Assembly: GCF_003096815.1 (NCBI RefSeq)
Contig: NZ_QENY01000011.1
Span: 36,220-100,219 of the forward strand
Reading direction: 5' to 3'
DNA from: Hallella colorans
GTDB taxonomy: Bacteria > Bacteroidota > Bacteroidia > Bacteroidales > Bacteroidaceae
DNA: 64,000 nucleotides
Within the stretch, counting starts at the first letter, position 1, and every line of letters begins with the position of its first letter. The translations under genes and the position numbers were made by a program. Below are positions 44,009 through 54,862 of the stretch, one piece after another. The notes under the pieces are model-generated. The model was given only the letters and a program-made list of their open reading frames with translations. It ran no database searches and was not told where the DNA came from.

Positions 44009-44731
44009 ATGAACGAGAACCCTCGCCACACATCACCCACGCGCTCGGTGCGCCTCATCGCTTTTGACGCTGACGACACACTTTGGGACAACCAATCTCA
44101 CTTCGCGCGCGTTGAGCGCGCCTATTGCGACATCCTCGCGCCCTTCGGCGACGCCCACGAGGTGTCGGCAGCCCTCTTCAGCACAGAGAGCGACAACATG
44201 CCCCTGTTGGGCTATGGTTGCAAGGCGTTCACCATATCGTTGGTCGAGACGGCCGTGAGAATTAGCGAGGGGCGCGTGCCCGCAACAGACATCCTGCGCA
44301 TTGTGAACCTTGGCAAGGAGCTGCTCTCGTTGCCAGCCACGCCCCTGCCCCACGTGGCCGACACGCTGCGAGGGCTGCGAGACACAGGCAGGTACCAGTT
44401 GGCGGTCTTCACCAAGGGCGAGCTGTTAGACCAGCGAAACAAGTTGGAGCGGTCGGGCTTGGGCCCGCTGTTTGACGACATTGTGGTGGTGGCCGACAAG
44501 ACGCAGGCCGAGTATCGCCGGTTGTGCCACTTCTTCGAGGTCGACGCCGGAGAGACGCTCATGGTGGGCAACTCATTCAAGTCTGACGTTGAGCCGATGC
44601 TGCGGCTTGGCGGATGGGCCGCGCACATTCCGTTTCACACCACTTGGCAGCATGAGGAGACCGAAGAGTACGACCATCAGCGCCTCTTCAAGCTGCATGA
44701 TATCAAAGACGTGCTGACGTTGATGCGCTGA
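44009..44731 (+). CDS. HAD-family hydrolase
   Basis: The 240-residue protein is a haloacid-dehalogenase-type phosphatase. Motif I is FDADDTLWDN (nucleophile and acid Asp), motif II AVFTKG (Thr), motif III Lys in KTQAEYR and motif IV VGNSFKSDVEPMLRLGGWA. A helical cap lies between motifs I and II. The first dozen residues (MNENPRHTSPTRS) are variable. The physiological substrate cannot be told. Confidence 0.9.
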   Translation: MNENPRHTSPTRSVRLIAFDADDTLWDNQSHFARVERAYCDILAPFGDAHEVSAALFSTESDNMPLLGYGCKAFTISLVETAVRISEGRVPATDILRIVNLGKELLSLPATPLPHVADTLRGLRDTGRYQLAVFTKGELLDQRNKLERSGLGPLFDDIVVVADKTQAEYRRLCHFFEVDAGETLMVGNSFKSDVEPMLRLGGWAAHIPFHTTWQHEETEEYDHQRLFKLHDIKDVLTLMR

Positions 44732-44790
44732 CGTGGGGCGCCGCGCGCTCGCGCGGTCATCGCCCGGACACACTTACGGACGGCCCACGC

Positions 44791-45141
44791 TCACCCTTGC
44801 TTGGCCAACACCTTGGCCAACACCACGGCATTGTTGCGCGTCTCGTCTTTCGCGGCATAGAGCAGGGTTACCACGTCATGCGCTCGCAGTTCGGCCACGA
44901 ATTGAGCGTAAGCCTCGCTCACGGCCAGCTCGGCCTCGTAACGGCGAGAGAACTCGTCAAAACGAGCCGGGTCGTGCCCGAACCATTTGCGCAGTTCCGT
45001 GGAGGGAGCTACCTCCTTGGCCCACCTGTCCAATCGCGCGCACTCTTTCTTGACACCCCGAGGCCAAACGCGATCCACCAAGACGCGAAAGCCATCGCCA
45101 GGCTCGGCGCCCTCGTAAACTCTTTTCAAGCAAATCTTCAT
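44791..45141 (-). CDS. DUF488-family protein
   Basis: The 116-residue protein starts at ATG 45141 (MKICLKRVYEGAEPGDGFRV) and shows the DUF488 signature VLVDRVWPRGVKKECARLDRW, a central KWFGHDPARFDEFSRRYEAE and the C-terminal DVVTLLYAAKDETRNNAVVL. Members are small cytoplasmic proteins of unknown activity, sometimes linked to stress or metal genes. An upstream in-frame extension to 45309 overlaps the promoter and is rejected. Confidence 0.9.
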   Translation of the reverse strand: MKICLKRVYEGAEPGDGFRVLVDRVWPRGVKKECARLDRWAKEVAPSTELRKWFGHDPARFDEFSRRYEAELAVSEAYAQFVAELRAHDVVTLLYAAKDETRNNAVVLAKVLAKQG

Positions 45142-45230
45142 TTTATCAATCGTTTTTGCGCTAAACATTATTTGGCGAAACGTTTGGGCAACGACGCCAA
45201 ACGGTCGACGCTCAAGGCTCGCGCCAAGCG

Positions 45231-45261
45231 CAAAGATAGCCATTAGCCACGAACGAGACAA
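45231..45261 (-). promoter_or_regulatory. Promoter of the DUF488 gene
   Basis: On the minus strand, TATCTTTG (45238-45231) and TTG (45261-45259) match the -7 and -33 elements with a 20-base gap; the leader would be about 85 bases. Confidence 0.6.
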
Positions 45262-45316
45262 GAAACGGGGCCGAAATATTTTCGGCGCATGGCGCGCGAG
45301 GCCCGGCAACGCGTCG

Positions 45317-48300
45317 TCAATGTTTCATCATCTCCTCAACGGCTCGCTTGAGCTGGCGGTCGTTGCCCGAGAGATAGTCCTCAGGGGTGTTGTACACCTC
45401 TATGTCTGGCAGAAGCTCTTTGTTCTCGGCAAAGGTGCCGTCCATGAAGCGGCAGCCCACCTGCGGTATGCCAAAGACGACAGACGAGTCTATCAACCGC
45501 TCCCACCACACGGCCGTCATGGTACCAGCCACTGGTGTGCCCACCAACTTGCCTATACCGAGTGTCTTGTACACAGCCGGGAAGCCGTGTCCATTGCTGT
45601 AGTCGTCCTCGCACATGAGCACGCAAGAAGGTTTGGTCCACTTGTTCCATGGGTCCTTGCCCACCTCTTGTCCGTGGGGCACGAACGTTTGGTACTGCTT
45701 GCCTGAGAGCAGCGTGCACAGGTCGTCGTGCAACCATCCTCCGCCATTGTGGCGAATATCCACCACCACGGCGTCGCGGTTGCGGTTTTTGTCGCTCAGC
45801 AGCTCGCTGAACACCGTGCGGAAGCTCTCGCTGTCCATATCCCTGACGTGCACGTAGGCCACTCGCCCGTTGGAGATGCTGTCCACGAAGTGACGGTTTC
45901 TGTCCACCCATCGCTTGTACAGCAGGTCGTTTTGCGCCCATGGGGTAATGGCCTTGACAGTCACGTCAAAGCGTTTTTTCTTCGCGGGATCGAACACCGA
46001 GACGCGCACGCGCCTGCCAGCCTTGCCATCAAGCAGGTTGGTATAGTCTTGTCCTTTCAGGATGGGTTGGCCATCTATCTTCTCTATAACGCAGCCTTTG
46101 TCCACGCCTGTGTTTTTCACGGCGAATGGTCCGCGCTTGATCACCTCTTCCACCCTTAGTCCGTCGCCATCGTATTTGTTGTCGAAAAATAGTCCGAGGG
46201 CCGCCGTGACCATCGCGTTGCCACGGGCACTGTAGCGGGCGCCAGTGTGCGAGGCGTTCAACTCGCCAAGCATCTCACTGAGCATCTCACTGAAATCGTA
46301 GTTGTTGTTGATATAAGGCAAGAAGCGGCGGTAATTGTCGCGATAGCCAGCCCAATCCACGCCATGCAACTTGGGATCGTAAAATTTGTCTTTCACCTGT
46401 TGCCATACATGGTCGAACATGTAGGCGCGCTCCTGATATGGCTTGTAATTGAAACGCGACTCGAAAGGCACGTTCTTTATTTGGGAGCTGCCAAGGTCTA
46501 CCTTTTTAATCATCCTGTCGGTGCATACGTACAGATTTTTGCAGTCTTTGTCGGGCATCATGTGTCCGCCACCAACGCCTTTCATGAGCAGCTTGGTGCT
46601 GTTGTCTTTGAAATCTTTCTTCCAAAGGTCGAAACCGTCCTCAAAAGCGGCTTGGTAATAGAGCGCGTCGCCGTCGTTGTCAAGCACCATGTCGCCCATG
46701 CGCGACGAGTTTGTGGTGAGGCGTAGCACGCGGTCGCGGCAGTTGTCGATGTCGAGCTTCACGGCCTTCACCTTTTTCACTACCACTTTGTCTTTGTTCT
46801 TGCCCTTGGCCTTGTCGTCAGAGTTATCTTTTTTGTCGTCTTCTTTCTGGGCCTCATCATAGATGGCGCGTTCCTCCTTGGTCATTTTGAATTTCTCGTA
46901 CTCGTCAAGGTCGAAGAACATGATATAGGCGTCGTCTTCCGTTCCCCAACTGCCGTGGCTGCGAAAGCCAGCGCGGTCGCTTTGGAATATCATGGCCTTG
47001 CCGCCCAGTACCCACTTGCCGTTGCCGTCGTTGTAGCCGCTCTGCGTGAGGTTGTGTATCTCTCCGTTACCCTCGGCGTTCACGAGGGCGATGTCTTGGC
47101 TGTTCCATCCGCCATTGCCTATGTAGCTGCAGATGATCCATTTGCTGTCAGGACTCCACTCGAACCATACGTCGCCGTCCGAGTAAGAGTACATGTACTT
47201 GCCATCCATGAGCTTGCGTGGCTTTTTGTTTTTCAAGTCGATGGCGATGAGCGTGCCTCTGTTTTCCAGATAGGCGAGGCTTTTGCCGTCAGGACTGTAC
47301 TGTGGCATCTGCGACGTGCGCTCCGTATTGACCACGCGTTCCTCTTCCAGCTCGGTGGCGTAGGCGAACTGGTTCTCTTTCTTGCTCTTGATGGTGGTCT
47401 GGTATATTTGCCACAAGCCGTCACGCTCGGCGGCGTAGGCTATGGAGCGGCCATCGGGCGCGATGGTGATGTCGCGCTCTTGCTGCGGGGTGTCGGTTAT
47501 TTGCATGGTTGTCTTGTACTCTATGTTGGTCACGTATACGTCGCCGTGCAGCACGTAGGCTATCTCCTTGCCGTTGGGCGAGAGCTGTATCTCTGTGGCG
47601 CCTTGGGTCTTGACCTGTCGCTCCAAGTCCACGTCGTTGCGGTCTGCCGTGACGCTGACGCTGAGTTTTCGAGGTTGCCCACCCGAGGGCTGCACGTATA
47701 TCTCGCCATTGTACCCATAGCACAGCGTGCCGTTGTTGGCCACGGTGAGAAATCGCACAGGATTGGTGTCAAAATGGGTTATCCGCGTGGCTGGGCCGCC
47801 GCTTACGGCTCGCTGGTATACGTTGAAGCTGCCATCGGCCTCGCTGAGATAGTAGAACGATCGGCCGTCGGGCGCCCATCGGGGCGTACGGTCCTCGCCC
47901 TTGAAATCCGTGAGCTTGGTGAAGGTGTCGCCCTTCTTGAGCCATACGTCTCGAGTGATGGCCGACTGGTGGTGCTTGCGAAAAGCATCCTCGTAGCCCT
48001 TGCTGTCGTGGTACAGGATGTCGCCACTCTTGTTCACGCTGATATCCTCCATCGTGACCGCGGAGAACATCTTGGGGCGACCGCCCTTCGTGTCAACTTC
48101 GTAGACCTGCGGAAACTGAGAGCTGGCGAAAAAAATAGACTGCGCCGTAGGCATGACTGCCGCGCTGAACAGCACTCGCTCGTTGTCGAGCCACGCCACG
48201 GGCGTCTCCTTGCCGCTGGCCGTGGTCAGGCGAGTGGGCTCGCCGCCGCGCACGCTCATCACATACACGTCCATGCTGCCCTCACGGTCTGATCCGAAGG

Positions 48301-48541
48301 CTATTCTCGTGCCGTCGGGGCTCCAAGTGGGATATGAGTCGTAAGCGGCGTTGGAGGTGAGCTGGAGGGCTTGTCCGCCAGTGACAGGCACCGAGAAGAT
48401 GTCGCCTTTATAAGAAAAAGCCACGGTTTGTCCATCGGGAGAGATGGCACAGTGACGCATCCACAATGGGGTTTGCTGCGCATGGGCAGACAAAGAGGCT
48501 GACACCAAGGCCAGCGCTAACAATTTTTTTGATTTAAGCAT
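45317..48541 (-). CDS. Tricorn-like S41 protease with beta-propeller and PDZ domains
   Basis: The 1074-residue periplasmic protein has a signal peptide (MLKSKKLLALALVSASLSAHA) and two propeller-type regions built from PD40/TolB-like repeats (ISPDGQTVAFSYKGDIFSVP, WSPDGTRIAFGSDREGSMDV and others, to about residue 700). A Lys/Asp-rich insertion lies near 555-600. A tricorn C1-like helical part follows, then a PDZ domain (about 790-860, VEEVIKRGPFAVKNTGVDKG) and an S41 core with AVVVDIRHNGGGWLHDDLC and the likely nucleophile Ser about 980 in EDDYSNGHGF. Such proteins degrade peptides after initial cleavage. It stands alone. Confidence 0.93.
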   Translation of the reverse strand: MLKSKKLLALALVSASLSAHAQQTPLWMRHCAISPDGQTVAFSYKGDIFSVPVTGGQALQLTSNAAYDSYPTWSPDGTRIAFGSDREGSMDVYVMSVRGGEPTRLTTASGKETPVAWLDNERVLFSAAVMPTAQSIFFASSQFPQVYEVDTKGGRPKMFSAVTMEDISVNKSGDILYHDSKGYEDAFRKHHQSAITRDVWLKKGDTFTKLTDFKGEDRTPRWAPDGRSFYYLSEADGSFNVYQRAVSGGPATRITHFDTNPVRFLTVANNGTLCYGYNGEIYVQPSGGQPRKLSVSVTADRNDVDLERQVKTQGATEIQLSPNGKEIAYVLHGDVYVTNIEYKTTMQITDTPQQERDITIAPDGRSIAYAAERDGLWQIYQTTIKSKKENQFAYATELEEERVVNTERTSQMPQYSPDGKSLAYLENRGTLIAIDLKNKKPRKLMDGKYMYSYSDGDVWFEWSPDSKWIICSYIGNGGWNSQDIALVNAEGNGEIHNLTQSGYNDGNGKWVLGGKAMIFQSDRAGFRSHGSWGTEDDAYIMFFDLDEYEKFKMTKEERAIYDEAQKEDDKKDNSDDKAKGKNKDKVVVKKVKAVKLDIDNCRDRVLRLTTNSSRMGDMVLDNDGDALYYQAAFEDGFDLWKKDFKDNSTKLLMKGVGGGHMMPDKDCKNLYVCTDRMIKKVDLGSSQIKNVPFESRFNYKPYQERAYMFDHVWQQVKDKFYDPKLHGVDWAGYRDNYRRFLPYINNNYDFSEMLSEMLGELNASHTGARYSARGNAMVTAALGLFFDNKYDGDGLRVEEVIKRGPFAVKNTGVDKGCVIEKIDGQPILKGQDYTNLLDGKAGRRVRVSVFDPAKKKRFDVTVKAITPWAQNDLLYKRWVDRNRHFVDSISNGRVAYVHVRDMDSESFRTVFSELLSDKNRNRDAVVVDIRHNGGGWLHDDLCTLLSGKQYQTFVPHGQEVGKDPWNKWTKPSCVLMCEDDYSNGHGFPAVYKTLGIGKLVGTPVAGTMTAVWWERLIDSSVVFGIPQVGCRFMDGTFAENKELLPDIEVYNTPEDYLSGNDRQLKRAVEEMMKH

Positions 48542-48953
48542 GATGATAATACCGTTATGTCCATGACCACCCGTGTCTCAAGCCGAGTGGCGAGAGACTG
48601 CGCCTAAAGGCGCCGAGCGGACCATTCATAATATAGTCTCAAGGCTTTTTGCCCTTTAAGGTGTTTAGGTTAAACGAAAAACGATGTAAAAGTAGTATAG
48701 ATTTTTTATACTTATGAAACCATATGCGTTAAAATATATTAACCACCCTTTCTTTTTACGGCATACAAGCCCATTTTTCGTGAACAAAGAGAAAAGTTGA
48801 ACCTCAAAACAAAACTTTTAATATTCACACGACTCAATATTTACCGCAATAATGATAAAAAAGGTTCTGCTATTCGTTGCGATAAATATATCTCTACGAA
48901 CTGCTCGTCACATCCATCATACTTTCCTTTTCTTTATATAAGCCCTGGCTGCG
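48542..48953. other. Intergenic stretch upstream of the tricorn-like gene
   Basis: About 410 AT-rich bases without a gene. A short GCGCC/GGCGC hairpin lies at 48600-48613. No clear -7 element for the tricorn-like gene was found. Confidence 0.4.
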
Positions 48954-50072
48954 TTATGGCCGTGGCTTGGCCTTGCGGGCGTACTCGAAGAGCTGGGCAG
49001 GCAGGTGGCAGTAGCCGCCGGGGTTTTTGTTAAGATAGTCTTGGTGGTAGGCCTCGGCTTTGTAGAAATTGGCCAAAGGGCGCAACTCCACCACGATGGG
49101 GCACGCAATGTGTCGTTGTTGGTCGGCCATCACCTCACGCGCCACAGACTCGTCAGACTTATCCACATAGTAGATGCCCACGCGATACTGGGTGCCCCGG
49201 TCGTTACCCTGACGGTTGAGGCTCGTAGGGTCGATGGCTCGAAAATACATTTCCAACAGGAAACGCAGGCCCACCTTGTCGGGGTCATAGACCACACGCA
49301 CGGTCTCGGCGGCACCGGTTGTCCCCGAGCACACCTCCTCGTAGGTGGGGTTGGGCACGTTGGCATTGGCATAACCCACCTCGGTGAGCGTCACGCCGTC
49401 TATCTGCCTGAAATAATGCTCCGTGCCCCAAAAGCATCCACCAGCGAGATAGATTTCCTTTCGCCGGGTATCGGCGAGCAACGGCAGGTATTCGCCATAG
49501 CCCTCGGCCTGCATGCGCTCCCGAGGCACGAAACGCAGCGAAGCACTGTTGACACAATAGCGCAGCCCACCCGTCTCGGTAGGTCCGTCCTCGAAGACGT
49601 GCCCCAAGTGGGTGCCACCCACATGGCTACGTACCTCCACACGCTCCATGCCGTGCGAGCGGTCGATGTGCTCGTCGATGAGGTTGTCGTTGATAGGCCG
49701 CGTGAAAGCAGGCCAGCCACATCCTGCATCGTACTTGTCGGTGGAGGAGAAGAGAGGCTGACCCGTGACGACGTCCACATAGATGCCCGGGCGGAACTCT
49801 TGGTCGTAAGCGTTGACATAGGGGCGCTCGGTGGCGGCACGCTGTGTAACCTCGTATTGCTCAGGAGTGAGGCGTTGGCGCAGTTGCTCATCGGTGGGCT
49901 TGGTGTAATGGGTGGTGTCTTGTATTGACATGGTGACAAATGTTAAAGGGGTTCGAGGAGTGCGGGCCGCACAGGCCACGCACAAAAAAACAAACAGTAA
50001 AACGGTCAGGAGGACGAGCGCACCATCGGTGCGGCGACGAGCGTCATGGGCACGACGATAGTCACGGGTCAT
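48954..50072 (-). CDS. Bifunctional methionine sulfoxide reductase MsrB-MsrA, membrane-anchored
   Basis: One protein repairs both R and S methionine sulfoxides. The MsrB domain comes first (about 55-190): [30 protein letters not shown] and catalytic Cys in [13 protein letters not shown]. The MsrA domain follows (about 205-365): catalytic Cys in [13 protein letters not shown], then [20 protein letters not shown]. The N-terminus has a hydrophobic stretch with lipobox-like CVAC, so the enzyme works in the periplasm, probably as a lipoprotein. The ATG at 50072 is chosen because it overlaps the stop of the M16 peptidase gene in an ATGA, suggesting coupling; an ATG at 50081 is the alternative. Confidence 0.92.
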   Translation of the reverse strand: MTRDYRRAHDARRRTDGALVLLTVLLFVFLCVACAARTPRTPLTFVTMSIQDTTHYTKPTDEQLRQRLTPEQYEVTQRAATERPYVNAYDQEFRPGIYVDVVTGQPLFSSTDKYDAGCGWPAFTRPINDNLIDEHIDRSHGMERVEVRSHVGGTHLGHVFEDGPTETGGLRYCVNSASLRFVPRERMQAEGYGEYLPLLADTRRKEIYLAGGCFWGTEHYFRQIDGVTLTEVGYANANVPNPTYEEVCSGTTGAAETVRVVYDPDKVGLRFLLEMYFRAIDPTSLNRQGNDRGTQYRVGIYYVDKSDESVAREVMADQQRHIACPIVVELRPLANFYKAEAYHQDYLNKNPGGYCHLPAQLFEYARKAKPRP

Positions 50073-52918
50073 TTTTCCCATTTTTGGCGGTTGGGTGGCA
50101 ATGAGCGCACCACGATGTCGCGCTGGCGCGCGCCTTTCGTCACCTTGGCGGCCACGGCCGCTACAAGCTCGGGCGTGAGGCTCTCGTAGACGCTCTCGCC
50201 ATGGTCGTCGGCGAGGTTTGGCACCTTGCCTTGCTCGGCGTACACGTTGAGCGCGCCCATCCAGAGCATGGGGTCGGACGGCATGGAGCCCTTGCCGGAC
50301 GGCGCCATGTCGTCCACGGCCAGCGGCACCATGGCCGCCTTGAACTCATCCCGGCTGAAATCTCCCTTGGCTATGCGCCCAAGCTGTGCCAAGGCCTCCT
50401 CCTTCATAGGCAACGCCTTGTCGCGCGAGGTGGAGAAATGCACGCTTAGCGTCACGCTCGCGGCTGGCCGCTCGGCGTAATCGGCCTTGACACCCACGCT
50501 GTACACGGCGTGGTCGCGCTCGCGAAGCACAGAGAAGAGGCGGTTTTCCAATATGCCGCGCAGTGTCTCAAGGGCCGCTTGCTCCTTCTTGGAGAGACTC
50601 ACGGCGTTGAGCCAAGTGAGTTCCACCTCGCCCGCGTCGCCCTCCATGTCAATGTCAAACACGCGCCTGATGAGCCGTTCGGGCGACGAGAAGTCCAACC
50701 CTCGCAACCGGCGCGGCTGGCTGCCGGGCTGCCCGGGCAGCGCGGCTATGTATCGCTCCACGAGCTTGCGCGCCTCGTCCTCGGGCACGTCGCCCACCAA
50801 GCAGAATTTGAACAAGGCCGCGTTGCCGAAGCTACGGTTGAAAAGCGGCTGCAAATCGGCGTAGCGCATACGGTCGTAGAAGGCCAAGTCGTGTCTGGGA
50901 TTGTCCGCCGACACAGGATAGAGCAACGCTTGTATGGAGTCTTGCGCGGCTGCCATGCCGGTGGTGACACGCGTGTTGTAAATGTATTTGGAGCGCGCCA
51001 CGTACTTGTCAAACACATCTCGGTCGAACCGTTGGTGGGTGAGCACGAGGTACAGGTAGCCGAAAAAGTCGTCGGCATGTGCCACGGCCGTATTGCCACC
51101 GATGCCATCGCTCTCGTCGGCAAGCGATATACTGAGGTCGAAATCCTTGTCCTTGACCCATTGGTAGAGCTGGTTGCGGTTGTACCGGTCCACCCCGCTC
51201 TGCATGACCAAGGCCTTCATGGCCGTGTACGAGGGTATGTCGTTGGTGTCGACAGCGGCTCTCCCTCCTGCGGCGGACCCCGCAAAGAACAGCCGTCCGG
51301 AGCCATCGGGCACTCGCTTGTAGTAAACGGTGGCGCCGTTGCTGAGCCTCCACTCCTCGGCGTCAAGCTCGGCTATCTTCTTGGCGTGCGTTATTTTTCC
51401 GGGGGTGGGGTTGCTCGCCAATATATTGGTTGGCGCCGGCTGGTCCATCGCGTCGCGGAGGCGTGCCGGCGAGGCGTCGGCGATGGCGTCGACCACCTGC
51501 TGGGCCGACACGTTCATCTCGTCTGCCGAGCGCGAGTAGGTCACGAAAGCGAGGTTGCCTCCATCCATCCACGAGCGCATCCATGCGTTCATGTCCTTGG
51601 CCTCAAGCTCCACGAGATGTTCCATGGACGTGGCTATCTGCTCCCTGAAAGGTATGATCGTGTCACCATAAAGAAAGTTTCGCCTGAAGAGGTCCATGAG
51701 ATTGTCCGGCGTGCCAAGGCCTGCGTCGTCGGCAAGCACTTGCTTCATGCCTTTGTACATATCCGTGCAAGCGGCGTCAAACTCCTCGTCCTTGAAACCA
51801 TTGACGCGCAAATCCTCGCGCACGTCGGCCAGCTGGCCCAACGCCGCGAGCTGCTGCCCCTCGTAAGGCACCATGTCCCAAGCCAGCTGCGAGTATCCGC
51901 GCGCCAACGGCGACAGGCTCACCGACGCGGCGATAAACCGTTCCTTGCCGGCATTGCGCAACGCGGCGAAACGGCGCGGGGCCAAACGGTTGAATATTTG
52001 GGTGAACAGATGCTCGTCCACGGCGCCTCCCTTGGCCTTCAGGCGTTGGTCCGACTTGCGCTCGTACAAGCCAAACGACGGCGACACATTGTCGGCGTCT
52101 ATGAAACGAGCGTACCTCATGTCAGCGTTGTCGGCGATAAGGCGAGCGTCGGCGTGCCCCGGAACTTTCTTGGCCGGCAACTTGCCGAACAGTTCCTTCA
52201 CGTCTTTTTCCACGGCGGCGGGGTCTATATCGCCAATGATGGCGATATATTGCAGCGACGGTCGGTACCAAGTGTCGTAAAAACGCCGCACGTCCTTGGC
52301 CTTGAACGAGCGCAACCGCTCCTCCCCACCGATCACGTTGCGACGCGCGTATCCCGCGTTGTTGTAGATGGCGGGCGCTATGAAGTCGCTCATGCGATGG
52401 TTCACGTCGTTGCGCTGTCGCCACTCTTCCATGATGATGGCGCGTTCCTTGTCCACGTCTTGTGGCGTTATGCGCACGCCGTGGCACCAGTCGTATAGCA
52501 GTTGCAGCATGCGTCGGTTGAGCCCCTTGTCATTGGCGGGCACGTCTCGCACGGCGTATCGCGTGTCGTCCAGACCCGTGTAGGCCGAGAACGCGTTCAG
52601 ACCGTTGCCACGAAGAAATGTCATCACGCCCTCCGGGAAATGCTCGGTGGTGTTGAACGCGAGATGTTCCAACACGTGCGCCAATCCATTTTGCGCGTCG
52701 TCCTCAAGGATGGCGCCAACGTTTTGGTACATGTAATAATGCACGGAGCCGGGCGTCCCGCCCCCGTTGGCTATGTAATAGGTAAGCCCATTGGGCAACT
52801 TGCCCTGCTTAAGGTTCATTTCCCGGGCCATGCCGGTTGCCACGTGGGCTATCGCCAAGCCCACCACGAGGATGGCTTTGGCGACAAAAGTGCGATATGT
52901 TGTTGAGTGATAGGTCAT
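50069..52918 (-). CDS. M16-family (pitrilysin/insulinase-type) zinc peptidase
   Basis: The 949-residue protein starts at ATG 52918 ([11 protein letters not shown]), followed by a hydrophobic signal sequence. The inverted zinc motif HVLEHLAFN has His81, Glu84 and His85, with a third ligand expected in the [12 protein letters not shown] stretch. Four M16-type domains fill the rest, the third and fourth being the inactive half ([40 protein letters not shown]). Periplasmic M16 enzymes degrade short peptides. It is flanked by the thioredoxin-like and MsrB-MsrA genes in one run on the minus strand. Confidence 0.93.
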   Translation of the reverse strand: MTYHSTTYRTFVAKAILVVGLAIAHVATGMAREMNLKQGKLPNGLTYYIANGGGTPGSVHYYMYQNVGAILEDDAQNGLAHVLEHLAFNTTEHFPEGVMTFLRGNGLNAFSAYTGLDDTRYAVRDVPANDKGLNRRMLQLLYDWCHGVRITPQDVDKERAIIMEEWRQRNDVNHRMSDFIAPAIYNNAGYARRNVIGGEERLRSFKAKDVRRFYDTWYRPSLQYIAIIGDIDPAAVEKDVKELFGKLPAKKVPGHADARLIADNADMRYARFIDADNVSPSFGLYERKSDQRLKAKGGAVDEHLFTQIFNRLAPRRFAALRNAGKERFIAASVSLSPLARGYSQLAWDMVPYEGQQLAALGQLADVREDLRVNGFKDEEFDAACTDMYKGMKQVLADDAGLGTPDNLMDLFRRNFLYGDTIIPFREQIATSMEHLVELEAKDMNAWMRSWMDGGNLAFVTYSRSADEMNVSAQQVVDAIADASPARLRDAMDQPAPTNILASNPTPGKITHAKKIAELDAEEWRLSNGATVYYKRVPDGSGRLFFAGSAAGGRAAVDTNDIPSYTAMKALVMQSGVDRYNRNQLYQWVKDKDFDLSISLADESDGIGGNTAVAHADDFFGYLYLVLTHQRFDRDVFDKYVARSKYIYNTRVTTGMAAAQDSIQALLYPVSADNPRHDLAFYDRMRYADLQPLFNRSFGNAALFKFCLVGDVPEDEARKLVERYIAALPGQPGSQPRRLRGLDFSSPERLIRRVFDIDMEGDAGEVELTWLNAVSLSKKEQAALETLRGILENRLFSVLRERDHAVYSVGVKADYAERPAASVTLSVHFSTSRDKALPMKEEALAQLGRIAKGDFSRDEFKAAMVPLAVDDMAPSGKGSMPSDPMLWMGALNVYAEQGKVPNLADDHGESVYESLTPELVAAVAAKVTKGARQRDIVVRSLPPNRQKWEK

Positions 52919-52979
52919 AGTATGGTGATGTTTTTTGGAATGATAGCGACCTTGGTTGTCGCCCTTATGTATCGTGGGC

Positions 52980-54290
52980 CTATTTCTCCAACAGCTCAAG
53001 GGCCGACAGCTTGCGCTGGATGGTCATTTGGACAAGAGCCTGCGCGTCTTCCATGTTGGCCATTTGCAACGACTCGGCATAGCCTTGGTTGTAGTATTCG
53101 CGTGCCTTGGCGTACTCCTTGAGCTCTCTGTGCGAGTCGCCGAGCATCACGAGGTAGTTCACGCGGCTCATCACCACCTTCTCATCCTTGAGCGCGCGCT
53201 CCACCCACTCTATGGCTTGTCGGTGCTGCGCTGGCGTGAGCTTGGAGCCCGCGGCGTAGTATAGTTGCTGCGCTGCCTTTCCGTAATCGGCTGGCTGCGC
53301 CTTGTCGCCCAACTTTTGGAACAGCGTGGTCATAGCCGTGACATATCGCGGCACGTCCTTACTTTTGTAAAGGTGGTAGATGGCGTCAGCGTAGAGCTTG
53401 GCCCGGTCGTATGGCGCGATGGCGTCTGTGCCCACCATGTCATAGGCCGCCTTGTAGTCGGTTCGCACTTTCTCCACCCGCTCCGCGTACTTGGCGTCGC
53501 CATCCTTGGCCATTTGCTCCATGATGTCGTCGTTTCCCTCTACCACGTAGTAAGCGGCCGGCTTTCCCACAACCTTGACCCACGCGTCGAGGTTGGCGCT
53601 GATGAAATCGATTATCCGCAGTTTGTCATCGCGCGAGCCGCCACCGAGGTTGTACATAATGAGGTAATCGTCCTTGTTGATGAGCGCCGGTCCCATCTTC
53701 GCGGCTATATACTTGTTGTAAATCTTTGTTATGCGGGTTACCCATTTCTCGGCCTCCATGCCCTCTTGTGCCGCGAGAAAGGTGGGAGCCTTGAGCAATA
53801 GTCGCCGCTGTGTGTCAAGGTTGGTGTCATCGGCCTTGTACTGGTCGTACAATTGCTCGAAGCCCTCGGCCTCGCCGGCCGCTATGCGCGCCGCCTCCAT
53901 GAGCGCCGCGGCGTCCATGGCGCCCACAGTGATGGATATGGCCTTGCCGTCTGGCTTGAGGAAGCCGAGTGTCGGAAAAGCCTGCACGTTGTATTGTTTG
54001 GCCACGTCGTCGGCCTTCTCGGCGTCCACCTGCACCGACACGAACCGCTCGTTGAAATAATCGCCCACGGAGTCGATGGTGAACACCTGCTTGGCCATGC
54101 GCTTGCACGGCACGCACCACACGGCGTAAAAGTCAACGAAGACAGGTTTGTTTTGTTTTTGGGCCAATGCCAAAGCCTCTTTCAAGGTGCCATCGAAGAA
54201 TTTGATACCCTTGCCGGCGGTCTGCGCCCTGCCCGTCTGCGCCACGAGCACCGTGGCAAAAAGGAGCAAATATTTGATAGTTCTGTTCAT
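52980..54290 (-). CDS. Periplasmic thioredoxin-fold protein with helical C-terminal part
   Basis: The 436-residue protein has a signal peptide (to about residue 22) and a thioredoxin domain (about 28-140) with active site WCVPCK (Cys59, Cys62) and the cis-Pro region VQAFPTLGFLKPDG. The remaining 290 residues look alpha-helical and TPR-like (YAKAREYYNQGYAESLQMAN). It probably keeps periplasmic thiols reduced or serves the Msr enzyme further along the same strand; this partnership is inference. Confidence 0.88.
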   Translation of the reverse strand: MNRTIKYLLLFATVLVAQTGRAQTAGKGIKFFDGTLKEALALAQKQNKPVFVDFYAVWCVPCKRMAKQVFTIDSVGDYFNERFVSVQVDAEKADDVAKQYNVQAFPTLGFLKPDGKAISITVGAMDAAALMEAARIAAGEAEGFEQLYDQYKADDTNLDTQRRLLLKAPTFLAAQEGMEAEKWVTRITKIYNKYIAAKMGPALINKDDYLIMYNLGGGSRDDKLRIIDFISANLDAWVKVVGKPAAYYVVEGNDDIMEQMAKDGDAKYAERVEKVRTDYKAAYDMVGTDAIAPYDRAKLYADAIYHLYKSKDVPRYVTAMTTLFQKLGDKAQPADYGKAAQQLYYAAGSKLTPAQHRQAIEWVERALKDEKVVMSRVNYLVMLGDSHRELKEYAKAREYYNQGYAESLQMANMEDAQALVQMTIQRKLSALELLEK

Positions 54291-54395
54291 TGTCTTGTTA
54301 GTCTTAAGTTTACAATTGTGGAAATTCGGATGTTCCCACTGTCACGAAACAACACGAATTTTGGAAATTGTGAATTGTAAGTTGTGATTTGTGAA

Positions 54396-54860
54396 TTAAA
54401 ATTCTTTTTCCGCCACCACGAAAGTGAAGATGTCTTGAAGCGTGGCCTCGTGGTCCTCGTTGCTCACGCGTATGGTGAGCGTGTACTTGCCATCGGGCAA
54501 TTGGGCCGCGCCTTTTTGAAACAGCTGTATCAACCCGCCCTGAATGGTCACCAATCCATCTCTCACGATGGCATTGAACGCCTCGGCGTTGCCGCCGTCT
54601 GAGACCTTGACGCTCACATACGAATAGTTGATGGGGGCCGTACCCGACACGCCCTGAATGCGCGTGGATGTCCATGGAGACCCGTTGAGGGCACGCTCCG
54701 ACGTGGGGTCGATGGAGCGATACACATAGACCGTGTCCGGACTGAACGAGGCGTCGGCCGTCTTGAGATAGCCCACGTCCATGCGGTGGCAGCCCGTCAG
54801 CGTGAGGGCCAAGGTGAGCAGGGCCACAAAAATGGAGATTTTGGTATTCTTGTTGTTCAT
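54396..54860 (-). CDS. Small lipoprotein of unknown function
   Basis: The 154-residue protein has a lipoprotein signal (LTLTGC, Cys24) and a single beta-rich domain (DTVYVYRSIDPTSERALNGS; GKYTLTIRVSNEDHEATLQD) resembling the small Ig-like lipoproteins that accompany SusCD pairs. I do not recognise the exact family. It begins two bases after the fasciclin-domain gene, so it is part of the SusC-SusD operon. Confidence 0.75.
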   Translation of the reverse strand: MNNKNTKISIFVALLTLALTLTGCHRMDVGYLKTADASFSPDTVYVYRSIDPTSERALNGSPWTSTRIQGVSGTAPINYSYVSVKVSDGGNAEAFNAIVRDGLVTIQGGLIQLFQKGAAQLPDGKYTLTIRVSNEDHEATLQDIFTFVVAEKEF

Positions 54861-54862
54861 TT

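Noticed and set aside
46955..48292. 445-codon plus-strand frame opposite the tricorn-like gene
   Set aside because: Antisense shadow; the minus strand encodes the signal peptide and propeller repeats.
50510..52498. Long open frame (662 codons) on the plus strand opposite the M16 peptidase gene
   Set aside because: It is an antisense shadow of a GC-rich coding sequence; the minus strand has clear zinc-peptidase motifs, while this frame has no recognisable domain and is rich in His, Arg and Val.
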